Assembly: GCA_963790775.1 (NCBI GenBank)
Contig: CAWBPR010000011.1
Span: forward strand, 727,714 to 791,713
Direction: 5' to 3'
DNA length: 64,000 nucleotides
Source: JASJBU01 sp963790775
Lineage (GTDB): Bacteria > Pseudomonadota > Gammaproteobacteria > Chromatiales > Chromatiaceae
This document shows positions 45,863 through 53,969 of the stretch, piece by piece. A program made the translations under genes and the position numbers. The first letter of the stretch is position 1, and the number at the start of each line of letters is the position of its first letter. A model generated the notes under the pieces. The model was given only the letters and a program-made list of their open reading frames with translations, searched no databases and was not told the origin of the DNA.

Positions 45863-46542
45863 GAGGTCTGACCCTGTTTGCTGGAGCGTCGGGCCAGGGA
45901 GTAGACCAGATACAGGGTGACAAAGGAGAAGAGCAGTAATCCGGCGGAGAGCAGATGGGCCTGCGCGTACTGCAGGGACTCCACATGATCATAGATGGCA
46001 ATCGAGAGCACCTGGGTCTCTCCGGGGATATTGCCGCCAATCATCAGCACCACGCCGAACTCGCCTACCGTATGGGCAAAGCCCAGGGTAGCGGCGGTGA
46101 TCAGGCCCCGTTTCGAGAGCGGCAGGGCGAGACTGAAGAAGCGGTCGAGGGGTGAGGCGCGCAGGGTGCTGGCGGCCTCGAGGGCCCTGTCGTCGAGCTG
46201 GCTGAAGGCGTTCTGAATAGGCTGCACAACGAACGGCAGGGAGTAGAGCACCGAGCCGATCACCAGGCCGGCGAATGAGAAGGCGAGCTGCTGGCCGCCC
46301 AGCGCCAGCCAAGCCCCGCCGATGACGCCGTCCGGCGCGAGGGCGATCAGCAGATAGAAACCGAGCACCGTGGGCGGCAGCACCAGGGGTATGGCAACCA
46401 GCGCCTCCAGCAGGGTTTTCAGGCGGCCCTGGTTGCGGCTCAGCCACCAGGCGAGCGGTGTGCCCAGCAACAGCAGGATGCCGGTGGCGGTCAGGGCAAG
46501 CCTCAGGGTCACCCAGAGGGCGCTGATATCCGCTTCAGTCAT
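45859..46542 (-). CDS. modB: Molybdate ABC transporter permease ModB
   Basis: This 227-residue inner-membrane permease has five or six helices and the binding-protein-dependent EAA motif (ALEAASTLRASPLDRFFSLALPLSKRGL). The run LSRNQGRLKTLLEALVAIPLVLPPTVLGFYLL is typical of ModB. It works with ModA and ModC to import molybdate. It starts eight bases after the modA stop and overlaps the modC start. Confidence 0.95.
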   Translation of the reverse strand: MTEADISALWVTLRLALTATGILLLLGTPLAWWLSRNQGRLKTLLEALVAIPLVLPPTVLGFYLLIALAPDGVIGGAWLALGGQQLAFSFAGLVIGSVLYSLPFVVQPIQNAFSQLDDRALEAASTLRASPLDRFFSLALPLSKRGLITAATLGFAHTVGEFGVVLMIGGNIPGETQVLSIAIYDHVESLQYAQAHLLSAGLLLFSFVTLYLVYSLARRSSKQGQTS

Positions 46543-46550
46543 GATCGGTG

Positions 46551-47303
46551 TTATTCAATGCCATAGCCATTTTCAGAGATCAGATGCTGCGCCGCCGCTG
46601 AACGCAGATAATCCATGAAGGCTTGAGCCGCGGATTTATTCTCAGCCTGTTTAAGCAGCACGGCCTGTTGACGGATCGCCGGGTAGTACGCTTCCGGCAC
46701 CAACCAGAGATAGCCCCTGGTTTGTCTGCCGGTCAACACCTGAGAGTAGGCGACGAAACCGATTTGTGCCGCGCCGCTGACCACGAACTGGTAGGTCTGG
46801 CCGACATTTTCCCCCCTTACCAGGCGGCCTTGCAGCGTATCCCACAAGCCCATTTTTTCCAGGCTGTGCTGTGCGGCCGCGCCGTAGGGCGCGGTTTTCG
46901 GGTTCGCCATGGCGATATGTATGAGTTGGGGGGATTGCAGCAGTTGTTCAGCAGTCTGGGTAGAGATAATGGACGGCCCCCAGAGAGCCAGTCTGCCTTT
47001 TGCATAGGTGAAACGACTGCCTGGCGCGGCCTTACCGGTCTGTTCGAGAAGTCGGGGACGCTCCGCATCCGCGGCCAGAAACAGGTCGAAGGGCGCGCCG
47101 TGGTTGACCTGGGCGTAGAGCTTGCCGGTAGAGGCCGAGCTGATCCGCAGTTGATGGCCCGATTGGACTTCAAAGGCCTTGGCCAGCAGGCGCAGAGTAG
47201 GGGTGAAATTGCTCGCCACCGCTACATTGATCTGCTCTGCAGCGGCGGTAGCCGAACAGAGCAGCAGAAGCATGGCAGTAATGAATCGGTTAGGTATCCT
47301 CAT
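46551..47303 (-). CDS. modA: Periplasmic molybdate-binding protein ModA
   Basis: This 250-residue protein has a signal peptide (MRIPNRFITAMLLLLCSATAAAEQ) and a mature part of family length. INVAVASNFTPTLRLLAKAFE and GHQLRISSASTGKLYAQVNHGAPFDLFLAADAERP are the ModA hallmark segments, with the Ser residues that bind the oxyanion. The likely substrate is molybdate, and tungstate is possible. It is the first gene of the modABC operon. No ModE box was searched for systematically. Confidence 0.95.
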   Translation of the reverse strand: MRIPNRFITAMLLLLCSATAAAEQINVAVASNFTPTLRLLAKAFEVQSGHQLRISSASTGKLYAQVNHGAPFDLFLAADAERPRLLEQTGKAAPGSRFTYAKGRLALWGPSIISTQTAEQLLQSPQLIHIAMANPKTAPYGAAAQHSLEKMGLWDTLQGRLVRGENVGQTYQFVVSGAAQIGFVAYSQVLTGRQTRGYLWLVPEAYYPAIRQQAVLLKQAENKSAAQAFMDYLRSAAAQHLISENGYGIE

Positions 47304-47323
47304 GGGAGGGCAGGGTGGGTGCG

Positions 47324-48154
47324 TTATTTCTCCGCTGTAATGTAGCAGATCCAGCCTGCATCCGCCTCGCCTTCCAGCACCGGCTTGAAGACGCCATCCG
47401 CCTCACCCTCCTCATCGAAGCCCTGCCAGTAGAAGGTGATCCTGCTAAATCCGACCTCGTTCAGCAGTTCATGGATCTCCGGCAGGGTCCAGAGCCGCCA
47501 GTCGTAGCTGAAGGCCCGCTCCAGCCGGGAGCCGTCCGCAAAGTCGAAATGGATGTGGCAGATCAGGCCGCCGCTGATGGGGTCGTATTTCTCCTGTTCC
47601 CAGATGTAGGTAAAGCTGGTGTCGCCATCCACTATCTCCCGTTCTTCCTCGATGTCGCGGAACGAGTCGTAACCACCATAGGCATCCATGAAAAAGATAC
47701 CTCCCTCCGCCAGTTGACTGCGCACTCGGCGAAAATACTGCTTCAGTTGCTTGCGCTCCTTGAACAGCCAGTAGCTGAAGTTCATCGCGGAAATAACGTC
47801 CGGCGCCTCTGTGCTGACGCTCAATACGTTTTTTTGCAGCAGTTCGATGCGTTTGGCTTGTGAGGGCTTGAGTGCGCCCAGCTGGTGCTTTTCACCCCAT
47901 TCCAGCACTTGCGGGTCCAGGTCCACCCCTATGGCCCGGTTCTGCCTGCGACGCCGCACCCATTCGCAACAGACATTGGCGGTGCCGCAGAAGTCCTCTC
48001 TGAGTAATACAGCACGCTTGCCGCGCAGCTTTTTATAGGTGGCATCGACAAAGTCGATCTCCGCTACCGAACATTGCACTGAGAGCTCGTAGAGATGATG
48101 GCGGTCGGCGGACTCGGCCTGGGTGGGGGGAGATTTCTTTTTTCTTTTCGACAT
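47324..48154 (-). CDS. Class I SAM-dependent methyltransferase
   Basis: This 276-residue protein has a Rossmann SAM-binding core: LREDFCGTANVCCEWVRRRR (motif I variant), AIGVDLDPQVLEWGEKH, IELLQKNVLSVSTEAPDVISAMNFSYWLF and GGIFFMDAYGGYDS. The N-terminus is Lys/Ser-rich (MSKRKKKSPPTQAE). The family is a widespread single-domain methyltransferase whose substrate is unknown. The start is 20 bases from modA on the same strand, so it could be read through into modABC or be independent. The substrate cannot be predicted from this sequence. Confidence 0.88.
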   Translation of the reverse strand: MSKRKKKSPPTQAESADRHHLYELSVQCSVAEIDFVDATYKKLRGKRAVLLREDFCGTANVCCEWVRRRRQNRAIGVDLDPQVLEWGEKHQLGALKPSQAKRIELLQKNVLSVSTEAPDVISAMNFSYWLFKERKQLKQYFRRVRSQLAEGGIFFMDAYGGYDSFRDIEEEREIVDGDTSFTYIWEQEKYDPISGGLICHIHFDFADGSRLERAFSYDWRLWTLPEIHELLNEVGFSRITFYWQGFDEEGEADGVFKPVLEGEADAGWICYITAEK

Positions 48155-48274
48155 CGTTGCTGGCAGTTTACTGGATTTGTTAGGGGGTTATGTCTGGCGG
48201 TAAAATAGCAGCCAACCTGCCAGTAAACAACGAACTATACTCGAATTAGAGCACAAGTATTACAGGAGGGTGAG

Positions 48275-48745
48275 ATGGCCATTGCAATCACATTGAAAGA
48301 GTATCTCGAGAACAATAACGTCAGATACGACGTGATTGAACACCGCCGTACGGATTCCGCGTTGGAGAGCTGCGAAGCGGCTCATATCCCGGGGGATATG
48401 ATGGCGAAATCCGTGCTGCTGGGTGATGACATGAGTTATGTGATGGCTGTTGTCCCGGCAACCTATCGCCTGCAACTCGATCATCTGGATGCGTTGACCG
48501 GCAGGAAGCTGGAGCTTGTGGAGGAAATCGAGCTGGTGGAGGCCTTTGCAGACTGTGAACCAGGTTCAGTACCGCCCACCGGCCAGCCCTACGGCATCGA
48601 GACCCTGGTGGATAGCCGCTTGATAGAGCAGCCCGATATCTATTTCGAGACTGGTGATCACACTTGCCTGATTCATGTTTCCGGGCAACAGTTCAGGGAC
48701 CTGGTGGGCGAAAGCACCGTGGATGATATCAGCGAGCATATTTAG
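48275..48745 (+). CDS. YbaK/ProX-type aminoacyl-tRNA deacylase family protein
   Basis: This 156-residue single-domain protein resembles the YbaK/EbsC/prolyl-tRNA-synthetase-associated editing domain. The conserved Lys is in MMAKSVLLGDDMSYVMAVVPATYRL, and CEPGSVPPTGQPYGIETLVDSRL contains the GSVPP motif. Family members hydrolyse mis-acylated tRNAs such as Cys- or Ala-tRNA(Pro) in trans. A GGAGG ribosome site lies at 48264-48268. It is just upstream of tRNA-Ser but seems unrelated to it. Confidence 0.88.
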   Translation: MAIAITLKEYLENNNVRYDVIEHRRTDSALESCEAAHIPGDMMAKSVLLGDDMSYVMAVVPATYRLQLDHLDALTGRKLELVEEIELVEAFADCEPGSVPPTGQPYGIETLVDSRLIEQPDIYFETGDHTCLIHVSGQQFRDLVGESTVDDISEHI

Positions 48746-48874
48746 TGTACCCTACCGTAGATAACCCAAGGGGCTGATTGATTTGCTTCCAGAATCGAAC
48801 TGGTTTAACCTTGCGCCTCCAAAAAACGCTTGGCCGGAAAATCGTAGAATTTCCCGGTGAGTAGCGAGATACCT

Positions 48875-48965
48875 GGAGAGATGGCCGAGCGGCTGAAGGC
48901 GCACGCCTGGAAAGTGTGTATACGTTAATAGCGTATCGAGGGTTCGAATCCCTCTCTCTCCGCCA
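48875..48965 (+). tRNA. tRNA-Ser (GGA anticodon)
   Basis: A complete class II tRNA begins GGAGAGATGGCCGAGCGGCT and ends with an acceptor TCTCTCC, discriminator G and encoded CCA. The anticodon stem CACGC/GTGTG encloses the loop CTGGAAA, giving anticodon GGA at 48909-48911, which reads UCC/UCU serine codons. The long variable arm and the T-arm with TTCGAAT are present. The 3' end is part of the palindrome described at 48951-49016. Confidence 0.97.
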
Positions 48966-49016
48966 AATAAAAAGGGGACCCGATCGGGTCCCCTTTTTAT
49001 TTGGCGGAGAGAGAGG
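48951..49016. terminator. 66-bp perfect palindrome spanning the tRNA-Ser 3' end; terminator-like core
   Basis: The sequence is a perfect inverted repeat centred between 48983 and 48984 with 33-bp arms. The core (AAAAAGGGGACCCG and its complement, 48969-48998) forms a hairpin with a T-run, which fits a rho-independent terminator for the tRNA. The arms continue through the tRNA CCA, discriminator and acceptor (48951-48965), with the inverted copy at 49002-49016. The outer arms are more than a terminator needs, so the second copy of the tRNA end may mark an inverted duplication or an attachment site. Confidence 0.75.
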
Positions 49017-49412
49017 ATTTGATGAGTACCCTTAGGTTCGACACAGAATTGCCTGGAGCAAATCTGAACAGTGGCCATCGGCCACTGGCCCATAGGGTGA
49101 AGTACAAGGATGTACGGAATCAAAAAGCCTGGAGGGATTTTGAACGTGCGCAGCGCGGCCCGCAGGGCGAGGGCAGGGAAAGCCCGAGTAATCCCCTGTC
49201 CATCCTATCGCCATGGACACGCTGATAGGGCATGCGAGCTGGTACGCCTACCGGGAGACAGTAGCTCAGGACTAAACTGATAAACCGAGGTTGCATAGAG
49301 GGGGCCCAGCCCCCTCAAAACAGACATTCCTTCTAGAACTTATCCCCGACCCAATGCACACTTGCCAAGATCCTGAGTCCTGAATTGCTGTTAGTTATGT
49401 CAGAGTTATTTC
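49017..49412. other. Non-coding stretch with hairpins, no supported gene
   Basis: Between the palindrome and the next gene there are about 400 bases with no convincing ORF. A CAGTGGCC/GGCCACTG hairpin lies at 49069-49087 and a GAGGGGGC/GCCCCCTC hairpin at 49298-49316. The left part (about 49040-49220) reads like a dispersed repeat downstream of tRNA genes, but this could not be checked from one window. Small frames here have the composition of repeat DNA and are not called. Confidence 0.45.
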
Positions 49413-50744
49413 TTAGTTGTTGGTTTCAATGACTATATCCACACGTTTGGTTTTACGTGGGTCCTTACAGATGCCGTGAATGTAACGACCATTGCCGGAG
49501 AACGGTCCGGTGATACCTATGTTTATGAAATCACCTACAATGAACTGATCAACAACACCTGTGGTGATAGATACGTCTGTGAGTTGTTTGCGTCTGGTAT
49601 TTTTATAGTGACTATCATTTTCATCATCGTATTGATCAAATCTCTTATTGTCGCGATGCCCTTTATTATCCACCCACCACATTAAATACAATTCGACAGG
49701 AGCATCTTCATCCAAAAAGAAGATGTCATTAAAGTTATAGTGCTTCGACAGTTCGCCGGATTGATCAGCCAGGCATTTTTCAAAGTTATCGATGCATTCA
49801 ACAACAGAGTCTTGCGCCAATAACCAGCCATTTTGCGCAAAACCTGAAGCATAGCCTTGTCTTGGTTCGTAGGCGCTGGGCTTATAGTGGGATGGTCTAT
49901 TCACGCGAAGACCATACCCTTGTGGCAAGTTATCAAGAATTTCTTCGGGTAGTTGTCCTGCGGTTTTGAGTGGGGAGAAAATCGCTTTGCCTGAGCGTGC
50001 GTCTTTCAAATGCAACGGACCGGCGTAGGCAAAGCTAACAAACGAGTCAATGGTCTCTTTGCACGCCGGTACTTGTGGCGCACCAACGATGGGTACTTCA
50101 GCGTACACGGGATCATAACGATAGACCGCCCAATCCACATCCTTAGAGCCTGTCAGTGTACTAAACATGACTCCGCTGGTGCGTGGTCTTGGTGACCCCG
50201 GTAACAAGGCGCAGTGATAGTTTCCGTCTGGTTCGGGAGAGGAAGCGGGATCACCTGGTTGACCAGTGTCCACACATTGACCCGGCAGGCGTATGACCTC
50301 ACCCAGTCGGGTAGGGTCGGCGATCTGGCGTGGGCATTGGAATGGATTCGTGCTATCTGGTGAACATGGAATATAACCTTCCTCGAGCGGTAGGCCCAAT
50401 GTACTCGGGTCTGGTGCCGGGGTCCGAGTTGATTCGATAATATCGGCGGGGTATTCAAAGCTCCAGTCATCTTGTGAGGTAAAGGCACAAAAAAAGTTGG
50501 GGGGGACATTTCCTGGACCCAGGTAAATATTGGCTGATCCTGCATCCAAATCGGTTGGGCCAACGGCATTAATATCGCATTCACCCCTGACCGGCCAGGC
50601 AAATCCCTCTTCGGTAAAATGATTGTCATTTCTGACTCGTTCGCCTTCGTAAGAAGGCAGGTGTGCATGGGTTGCGAGGCTAACTGCAGCGAAAGTGATC
50701 AGCGCCAGACAAAATTGTGTGTATTTGCGAACATGAATTCTCAT
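49413..50744 (-). CDS. Secreted hypothetical protein
   Basis: This 443-residue protein is not recognised. It has a signal peptide (about 1-27, RKYTQFCLALITFAAVSLATHA) and then a large polar domain with several Cys residues (for example GECDINAVGP, FFCAFTSQDDWSFEYPADIIES, IPCSPDSTNPFQCP, GQCVDTGQPG), suggesting disulfides in the periplasm or outside the cell. It is Asp/Asn-rich near FFLDEDAPVELYLMWWVDNKGHRDNKRFDQYDDENDSH, which could bind metal. It lies downstream of the CIA30-like gene with a 207-bp gap, so it may have its own promoter. It contains no known domain that I can name. Confidence 0.72.
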   Translation of the reverse strand: MRIHVRKYTQFCLALITFAAVSLATHAHLPSYEGERVRNDNHFTEEGFAWPVRGECDINAVGPTDLDAGSANIYLGPGNVPPNFFCAFTSQDDWSFEYPADIIESTRTPAPDPSTLGLPLEEGYIPCSPDSTNPFQCPRQIADPTRLGEVIRLPGQCVDTGQPGDPASSPEPDGNYHCALLPGSPRPRTSGVMFSTLTGSKDVDWAVYRYDPVYAEVPIVGAPQVPACKETIDSFVSFAYAGPLHLKDARSGKAIFSPLKTAGQLPEEILDNLPQGYGLRVNRPSHYKPSAYEPRQGYASGFAQNGWLLAQDSVVECIDNFEKCLADQSGELSKHYNFNDIFFLDEDAPVELYLMWWVDNKGHRDNKRFDQYDDENDSHYKNTRRKQLTDVSITTGVVDQFIVGDFINIGITGPFSGNGRYIHGICKDPRKTKRVDIVIETNN

Positions 50745-50951
50745 GAATACCTCTCTCTCAGAATTTAACGTTGTTAGTTGTAACGGCTTGATGAGTAGTT
50801 AACCGTCCTAAGGTACATGCTTTGATTTCAAAAGCTTATCGCCTTTGAAAATGCTGGACCACCCTTTGCCAGATTAGTTTCCACCGTTTCCGGACGGAAA
50901 CTAAGTAAGGCATGGGACCTTGAACTCAGTAAAAATTTTCTGCACTGGTTG

Positions 50952-51638
50952 TTATTCAGTATCTCGATACAGAGCTAGTCGTGCGATACATAGATCGGCT
51001 GTAAATTCACGGCCGATGGCGACTATGCCTATGCGTTCCAACTCCCTGAGGTCCAGGTCCTTCCAAATACGGTAGCCACTGAAATCCTTGAATGGCAGTT
51101 TAACTGATTGCCAGCGGGCGGGCGCCATGAAGGAGATGCGGTAGGATTGCCAGGGCAGCCAGACATCATCGGTGCGCAGGTGCAGATTGTATTGCTCATC
51201 ATTTCCGTAAACATCGAGAACCAATCCCTTATAACTGGAGGCATTGGATGCATCAGTGCCTTGTATATCCAGTGCGGCCTGAATAAATCCGCCATTGTTC
51301 TCCAGTCTGACATTGCCACGTAGGTGCAGACAGGATCTGCCATCTATGACATCAGGGTAGATGTTACCGCTGGATACCCCACCCATTACTCCATCGGTGA
51401 CGATACGCCATTGGCTGCCAAGCTCAGACTCGAGCTGGTCAGTACGACTTCCATCAATCAGCATCAATTCATTAGCCATCGGGGCCCCAGCGCCAAAGAA
51501 GAAAAAAATAACTGTCACCAGCAGGGTAGCGAGATAATTTCGGCATTTCGTTTTCTGTATTGAATACGGGCCAGTATGAAAGCAAGCAGTATCAACATAC
51601 CGTACGGGTAGGGGATAGCGCCAACCAAGCAAGCGCAT
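50952..51638 (-). CDS. CIA30-like exported protein (start uncertain)
   Basis: The conserved part (about 200 residues) matches the CIA30/galactose-binding-like fold known from mitochondrial complex I assembly factors: IVTDGVMGGVSSGNIYPDVIDGRSCLHLRGNVRLENNGGFIQA and SYKGLVLDVYGNDEQYNLHLRTDDVW in part. Bacterial homologues are exported and of unknown role. A hydrophobic signal-like stretch (NYLATLLVTVIFFFFGAGAPMA) precedes the domain, but no good start lies just before it. The ATG at 51638 gives 228 residues with a long N-terminal extension, and a GTG inside the hydrophobic run is an alternative. It partly overlaps the small membrane ORF 51515-51697 in another frame. It ends the minus operon that begins with the DUF523/DUF1722 gene. 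Confidence 0.7.
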   Translation of the reverse strand: MRLLGWRYPLPVRYVDTACFHTGPYSIQKTKCRNYLATLLVTVIFFFFGAGAPMANELMLIDGSRTDQLESELGSQWRIVTDGVMGGVSSGNIYPDVIDGRSCLHLRGNVRLENNGGFIQAALDIQGTDASNASSYKGLVLDVYGNDEQYNLHLRTDDVWLPWQSYRISFMAPARWQSVKLPFKDFSGYRIWKDLDLRELERIGIVAIGREFTADLCIARLALYRDTE

Positions 51639-51697
51639 AGTGAAATAGCGACCAAACCCAGAAGTACCAGCAGTATGGGATCTCGGGTTGGTTTCAT
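51515..51697 (-). CDS. Small two-helix membrane protein
   Basis: The ATG at 51697 opens 60 codons with two clear membrane helices (DPILLVLLGLVAISLCACLVGAI and YGMLILLAFILARIQ) and a basic tail (YRKRNAEII). Such a hydrophobic and charge-asymmetric frame is unlikely by chance. It starts within ten bases of the end of the upstream SlyD-like gene and overlaps the CIA30-like frame. No homologue is recognised. It could be an accessory subunit of the same membrane or envelope process. Confidence 0.55.
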   Translation of the reverse strand: MKPTRDPILLVLLGLVAISLCACLVGAIPYPYGMLILLAFILARIQYRKRNAEIISLPCW

Positions 51698-51706
51698 GGC
51701 CAATCA

Positions 51707-52396
51707 TTAACGACCTGTCCATTCTGAAGGTTCTCCGAACAATTTTGCATGGATATCACCAGTCCAGCTACTGCATGTCGCAGCTTGTACTGATGCATTC
51801 GCCTGACCCTCTGCCAGTGGTGCGGTAAAACCAGGGTAGTGCAGAAGATCATCAAGCGGGCTGGTGCAGCGTCCACCGCGCCTATCAAATCCGGGCAGCA
51901 CCTGATCCAAGTGAAACTGCACCTGCAAGGGGAATCGCGCCAGTGGATGATTGAGGTCTAGCTCCAACCGATCCTCCGACAGCCCGGTAATTCTTGAGGG
52001 TTCCACTGAATCCTTGAATAGGCCATGCACACCCGGGAAGAAACCCTGCGGGTAGAATCGCCCGGCACGGGGTTGAACCTGCAACCCGCGTCGATGATTG
52101 CAATCGAACCGTTTGAGATTGGTGGAAACCTGCCGTCTTGGTTCCCAGGTATCGATCACCTCACCCGGCTGAATCTCTGCATCAATCTGCTCCCCGGCGC
52201 GTATGCCCGGAATGTTTCGGCCTATGTCTGGTGGTAGTATGTCGGCTTCGCGCCAGACACTGAATCTCTCTACATGCAGTTGGTCTTCATGCCTTGCTCG
52301 GTCGTCTGACCAGTTGACCGTCAAGGTGACCGAGGCCAGGCCATGTTCATCGAGACTTTGTTCTTCATTGTAATTGGGCGTCGCCATCGCATTCAT
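51707..52396 (-). CDS. SlyD/FKBP-like protein with divergent domain order
   Basis: This 229-residue protein has two recognisable pieces of the SlyD-type FKBP family: DILPPDIGRNIPGIRAGEQIDAEI in the N-terminal half and EDRLELDLNHPLARFPLQVQFHLDQVLPG towards the middle (the NHPLA core of SlyD). The remaining C-terminal segment (FDRRGGRCTSPLDDLLHYPGFTAPLAEGQANASVQAATCSSWTG in part) is unfamiliar and Cys-containing. A peptidyl-prolyl isomerase activity is possible but not shown, because FKBP active-site aromatic residues cannot be assigned with confidence. It lies between the HNH gene (11 bases upstream) and the small membrane ORF. Confidence 0.6.
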   Translation of the reverse strand: MNAMATPNYNEEQSLDEHGLASVTLTVNWSDDRARHEDQLHVERFSVWREADILPPDIGRNIPGIRAGEQIDAEIQPGEVIDTWEPRRQVSTNLKRFDCNHRRGLQVQPRAGRFYPQGFFPGVHGLFKDSVEPSRITGLSEDRLELDLNHPLARFPLQVQFHLDQVLPGFDRRGGRCTSPLDDLLHYPGFTAPLAEGQANASVQAATCSSWTGDIHAKLFGEPSEWTGR

Positions 52397-52407
52397 GATG
52401 ATCTCCG

Positions 52408-52701
52408 TTAGCTCTGTTCGCTCAAATGTTCAAGGTGATCAGGGTTGACGCATAGCCGGTTTCCACAGCTCTGACGTATCATTCCATTCTCCGGCAAGGG
52501 GCCGGTAAATGCCCGGTAACTTGCGCGATGGGCACTCTCCCTGTATGTGCCCTGCTGATTGCTCAAGGTGATTCTTCCGTAACCACTATTGGATACCTGG
52601 CGTGCCCATAGCCAGCAACCGGACTCCGGGACTTCGCTGATAGACGCGAGTATTCTCTCGCGGGTTCTTTTCTGCTGTTCCATGGTCATGATCTCAGGCA
52701 T
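52408..52701 (-). CDS. Small stand-alone HNH nuclease-domain protein
   Basis: The ATG at 52701 (MPEIMTMEQQKRTRERI) is chosen because the upstream gene ends at 52709. The 97 residues end in an HNH_3-type motif: SAHRASYRAFTGPLPENGMIRQSCGNRLCVNPDHLEHLSE in part, with the CxxxxC-NPDHL tail. The leading GCWLWARQVSNSGYGRI matches the family lead-in. Its small size and position inside an operon are unusual for a homing endonuclease. It may be a domesticated nuclease. It sits between a DUF523/DUF1722 gene and a SlyD-like gene. Confidence 0.72.
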   Translation of the reverse strand: MPEIMTMEQQKRTRERILASISEVPESGCWLWARQVSNSGYGRITLSNQQGTYRESAHRASYRAFTGPLPENGMIRQSCGNRLCVNPDHLEHLSEQS

Positions 52702-52708
52702 GTTGTGC

Positions 52709-53671
52709 TCATATCTGGGAACGCAGCGCAAGGGTGTCCGGGTAAGGTTTCAGGTAGTGCTGTTGGGTCAAATAGCCCACAGGATGATTGCGCAGGTGAT
52801 GCTTCAGCAGCACCATGGGTGTTGCCAGTGGAATTTGGGTCAGCCGGTACGATTGAAACAGCTCCAGCAGTTCCTGTTTGTCACCATTGTTCAGGGCCTT
52901 TTTAAAGTAACCCAGCATGTGCTGGAGCACATTGTAATGACGTTTACGTGAAACTCGCTCTGCCATCACCCGCATGAAATCTGTGATGTAGGCGTTTCGC
53001 CGCTCGGCTAGATCATTCTTCTGTACCCCGGCGACGATTCTACCGAGGCGGGAATAGGCCTGGGTTCCGCGTGCCAGCAGCATCAGTTTGTGTCTTGCAT
53101 GGAACTGGATAAATCCGGCGACATCGTCGGCTTGAAGACGATTCCAGCGGTCGAGTGCATACACGCGCTCGAGAAAATTCTCGCGCAGCACCGGATCGTT
53201 CAAGCGGCCTTCTTCTTCAATTGGTATCAGCGGGCAGTGGCGGGTGAAATGCTGCACGAACATGCCTACACCGGTGCGATCAGCCGGTTTGCCATCGGCG
53301 CTGGCAACGGGCACCCGCTCCATGCCGCAACTGGGCGACTTTTTCTGAAAGATAAAACCGCTGATTCGTCCCTTCAGTGCCAGAGCGCGTCTTTTTGCCA
53401 CCTCGGCCATGGCGTCAGTGTAATCGACACTACCATCATCGGAACACACCAGGCGCATCTCACCCTGAATCCGGCGCAGTTGGATGGTCGGCCGGGGCAC
53501 GCCCATGCCCGCTTCCATCTCTGGGCAGACTGGAATGAAATCCAGGACCTGGCTAAGGTGGTCGGTAATGAAGCGGTCCCGTTTGTGGCCTCCGTCATAA
53601 CGTACAGGGTGGCCAAGCAGACAGGCGCTTACTGCGATTTTCGGGGTGTTTGTCTTGTCAGTGGATTGCAT
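52709..53671 (-). CDS. DUF523-DUF1722 protein (YbgA/YbbK-like)
   Basis: This 320-residue protein is a fusion. DUF523 occupies about 10-155 (IAVSACLLGHPVRYDGGHKRD, FIPVCPEMEAGMGVPRPTIQL, GFIFQKKSPSCGMERVPV) with Cys residues typical of the family. DUF1722 occupies about 195-310 (FIQFHARHKLMLLARGTQAYSRLGRIVAG and HMLGYFKKALNNGDKQELLELFQSYR in part). The fusion is often found beside photolyase and other light- or stress-induced genes. The probable promoter region at 53700-53800 contains TGTACA boxes (see 53731-53788). It heads the minus operon that continues through HNH, SlyD-like, a small membrane protein and CIA30. Confidence 0.93.
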   Translation of the reverse strand: MQSTDKTNTPKIAVSACLLGHPVRYDGGHKRDRFITDHLSQVLDFIPVCPEMEAGMGVPRPTIQLRRIQGEMRLVCSDDGSVDYTDAMAEVAKRRALALKGRISGFIFQKKSPSCGMERVPVASADGKPADRTGVGMFVQHFTRHCPLIPIEEEGRLNDPVLRENFLERVYALDRWNRLQADDVAGFIQFHARHKLMLLARGTQAYSRLGRIVAGVQKNDLAERRNAYITDFMRVMAERVSRKRHYNVLQHMLGYFKKALNNGDKQELLELFQSYRLTQIPLATPMVLLKHHLRNHPVGYLTQQHYLKPYPDTLALRSQI

Positions 53672-53730
53672 GGGATCGGTCTCCTAGTGAGTGGCCTGGC
53701 AGTAACTGCACTGGCTTGAGGGGGTTTATG

Positions 53731-53788
53731 TGTACCAAGTTTGATCAATACGACCCCAAGCCTGGATGTACAAGCTTGTACGAATTGT
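53731..53788 (-). promoter_or_regulatory. TGTACA boxes upstream of the DUF523-DUF1722 gene
   Basis: A perfect 14-bp palindrome GTACAAGCTTGTAC lies at 53768-53781, with TGTACC at 53731-53736, 36 bp away. Together they lie 60-110 bp upstream of the start at 53671. A -35-like TTGTAC with a TATTGA -10-like element 17 bp away on the minus strand overlaps the boxes. Similar cores occur upstream of other operons in this window. A shared regulator is inferred. Confidence 0.5.
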
Positions 53789-53861
53789 TGATACCAAAAT
53801 AACGCATTGACAAGGAATTCTTCCTTAGATTGAAGTAATGTAAAAAATTATACATAAATAC

Positions 53862-53890
53862 TTGTACAATTCAAATAAAATTGTACAATT
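53862..53890 (+). promoter_or_regulatory. Repeated TTGTACAATT boxes at the promoter of the 53970-57922 operon
   Basis: Two identical 10-bp boxes TTGTACAATT start at 53862 and 53881, a 19-bp period. The first overlaps a -35-like TTGTAC and the second a TACAAT -10-like element, with a 16-bp spacer. A regulator bound to them would cover the promoter. They lie 80-108 bp before the ATG at 53970. Confidence 0.55.
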
Positions 53891-53969
53891 AGTGATATGT
53901 CTGTTTAACACATCGTCATATCCATGCAGACATGATTGCTCAGCGATACCAAATCTAGAGACGACAAAA

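Noticed and set aside
48752..49123. Minus-strand ORF with GERGIRTLDTLLTYTHFPGVRLQPLGHLS
   Set aside because: It is antisense to tRNA-Ser; this protein motif is a well-known artefact of translating serine tRNA genes on the wrong strand.
49001..49225. ORFs on both strands after the tRNA palindrome
   Set aside because: They read through hairpin-rich DNA that looks like a dispersed repeat; no protein family is recognised.
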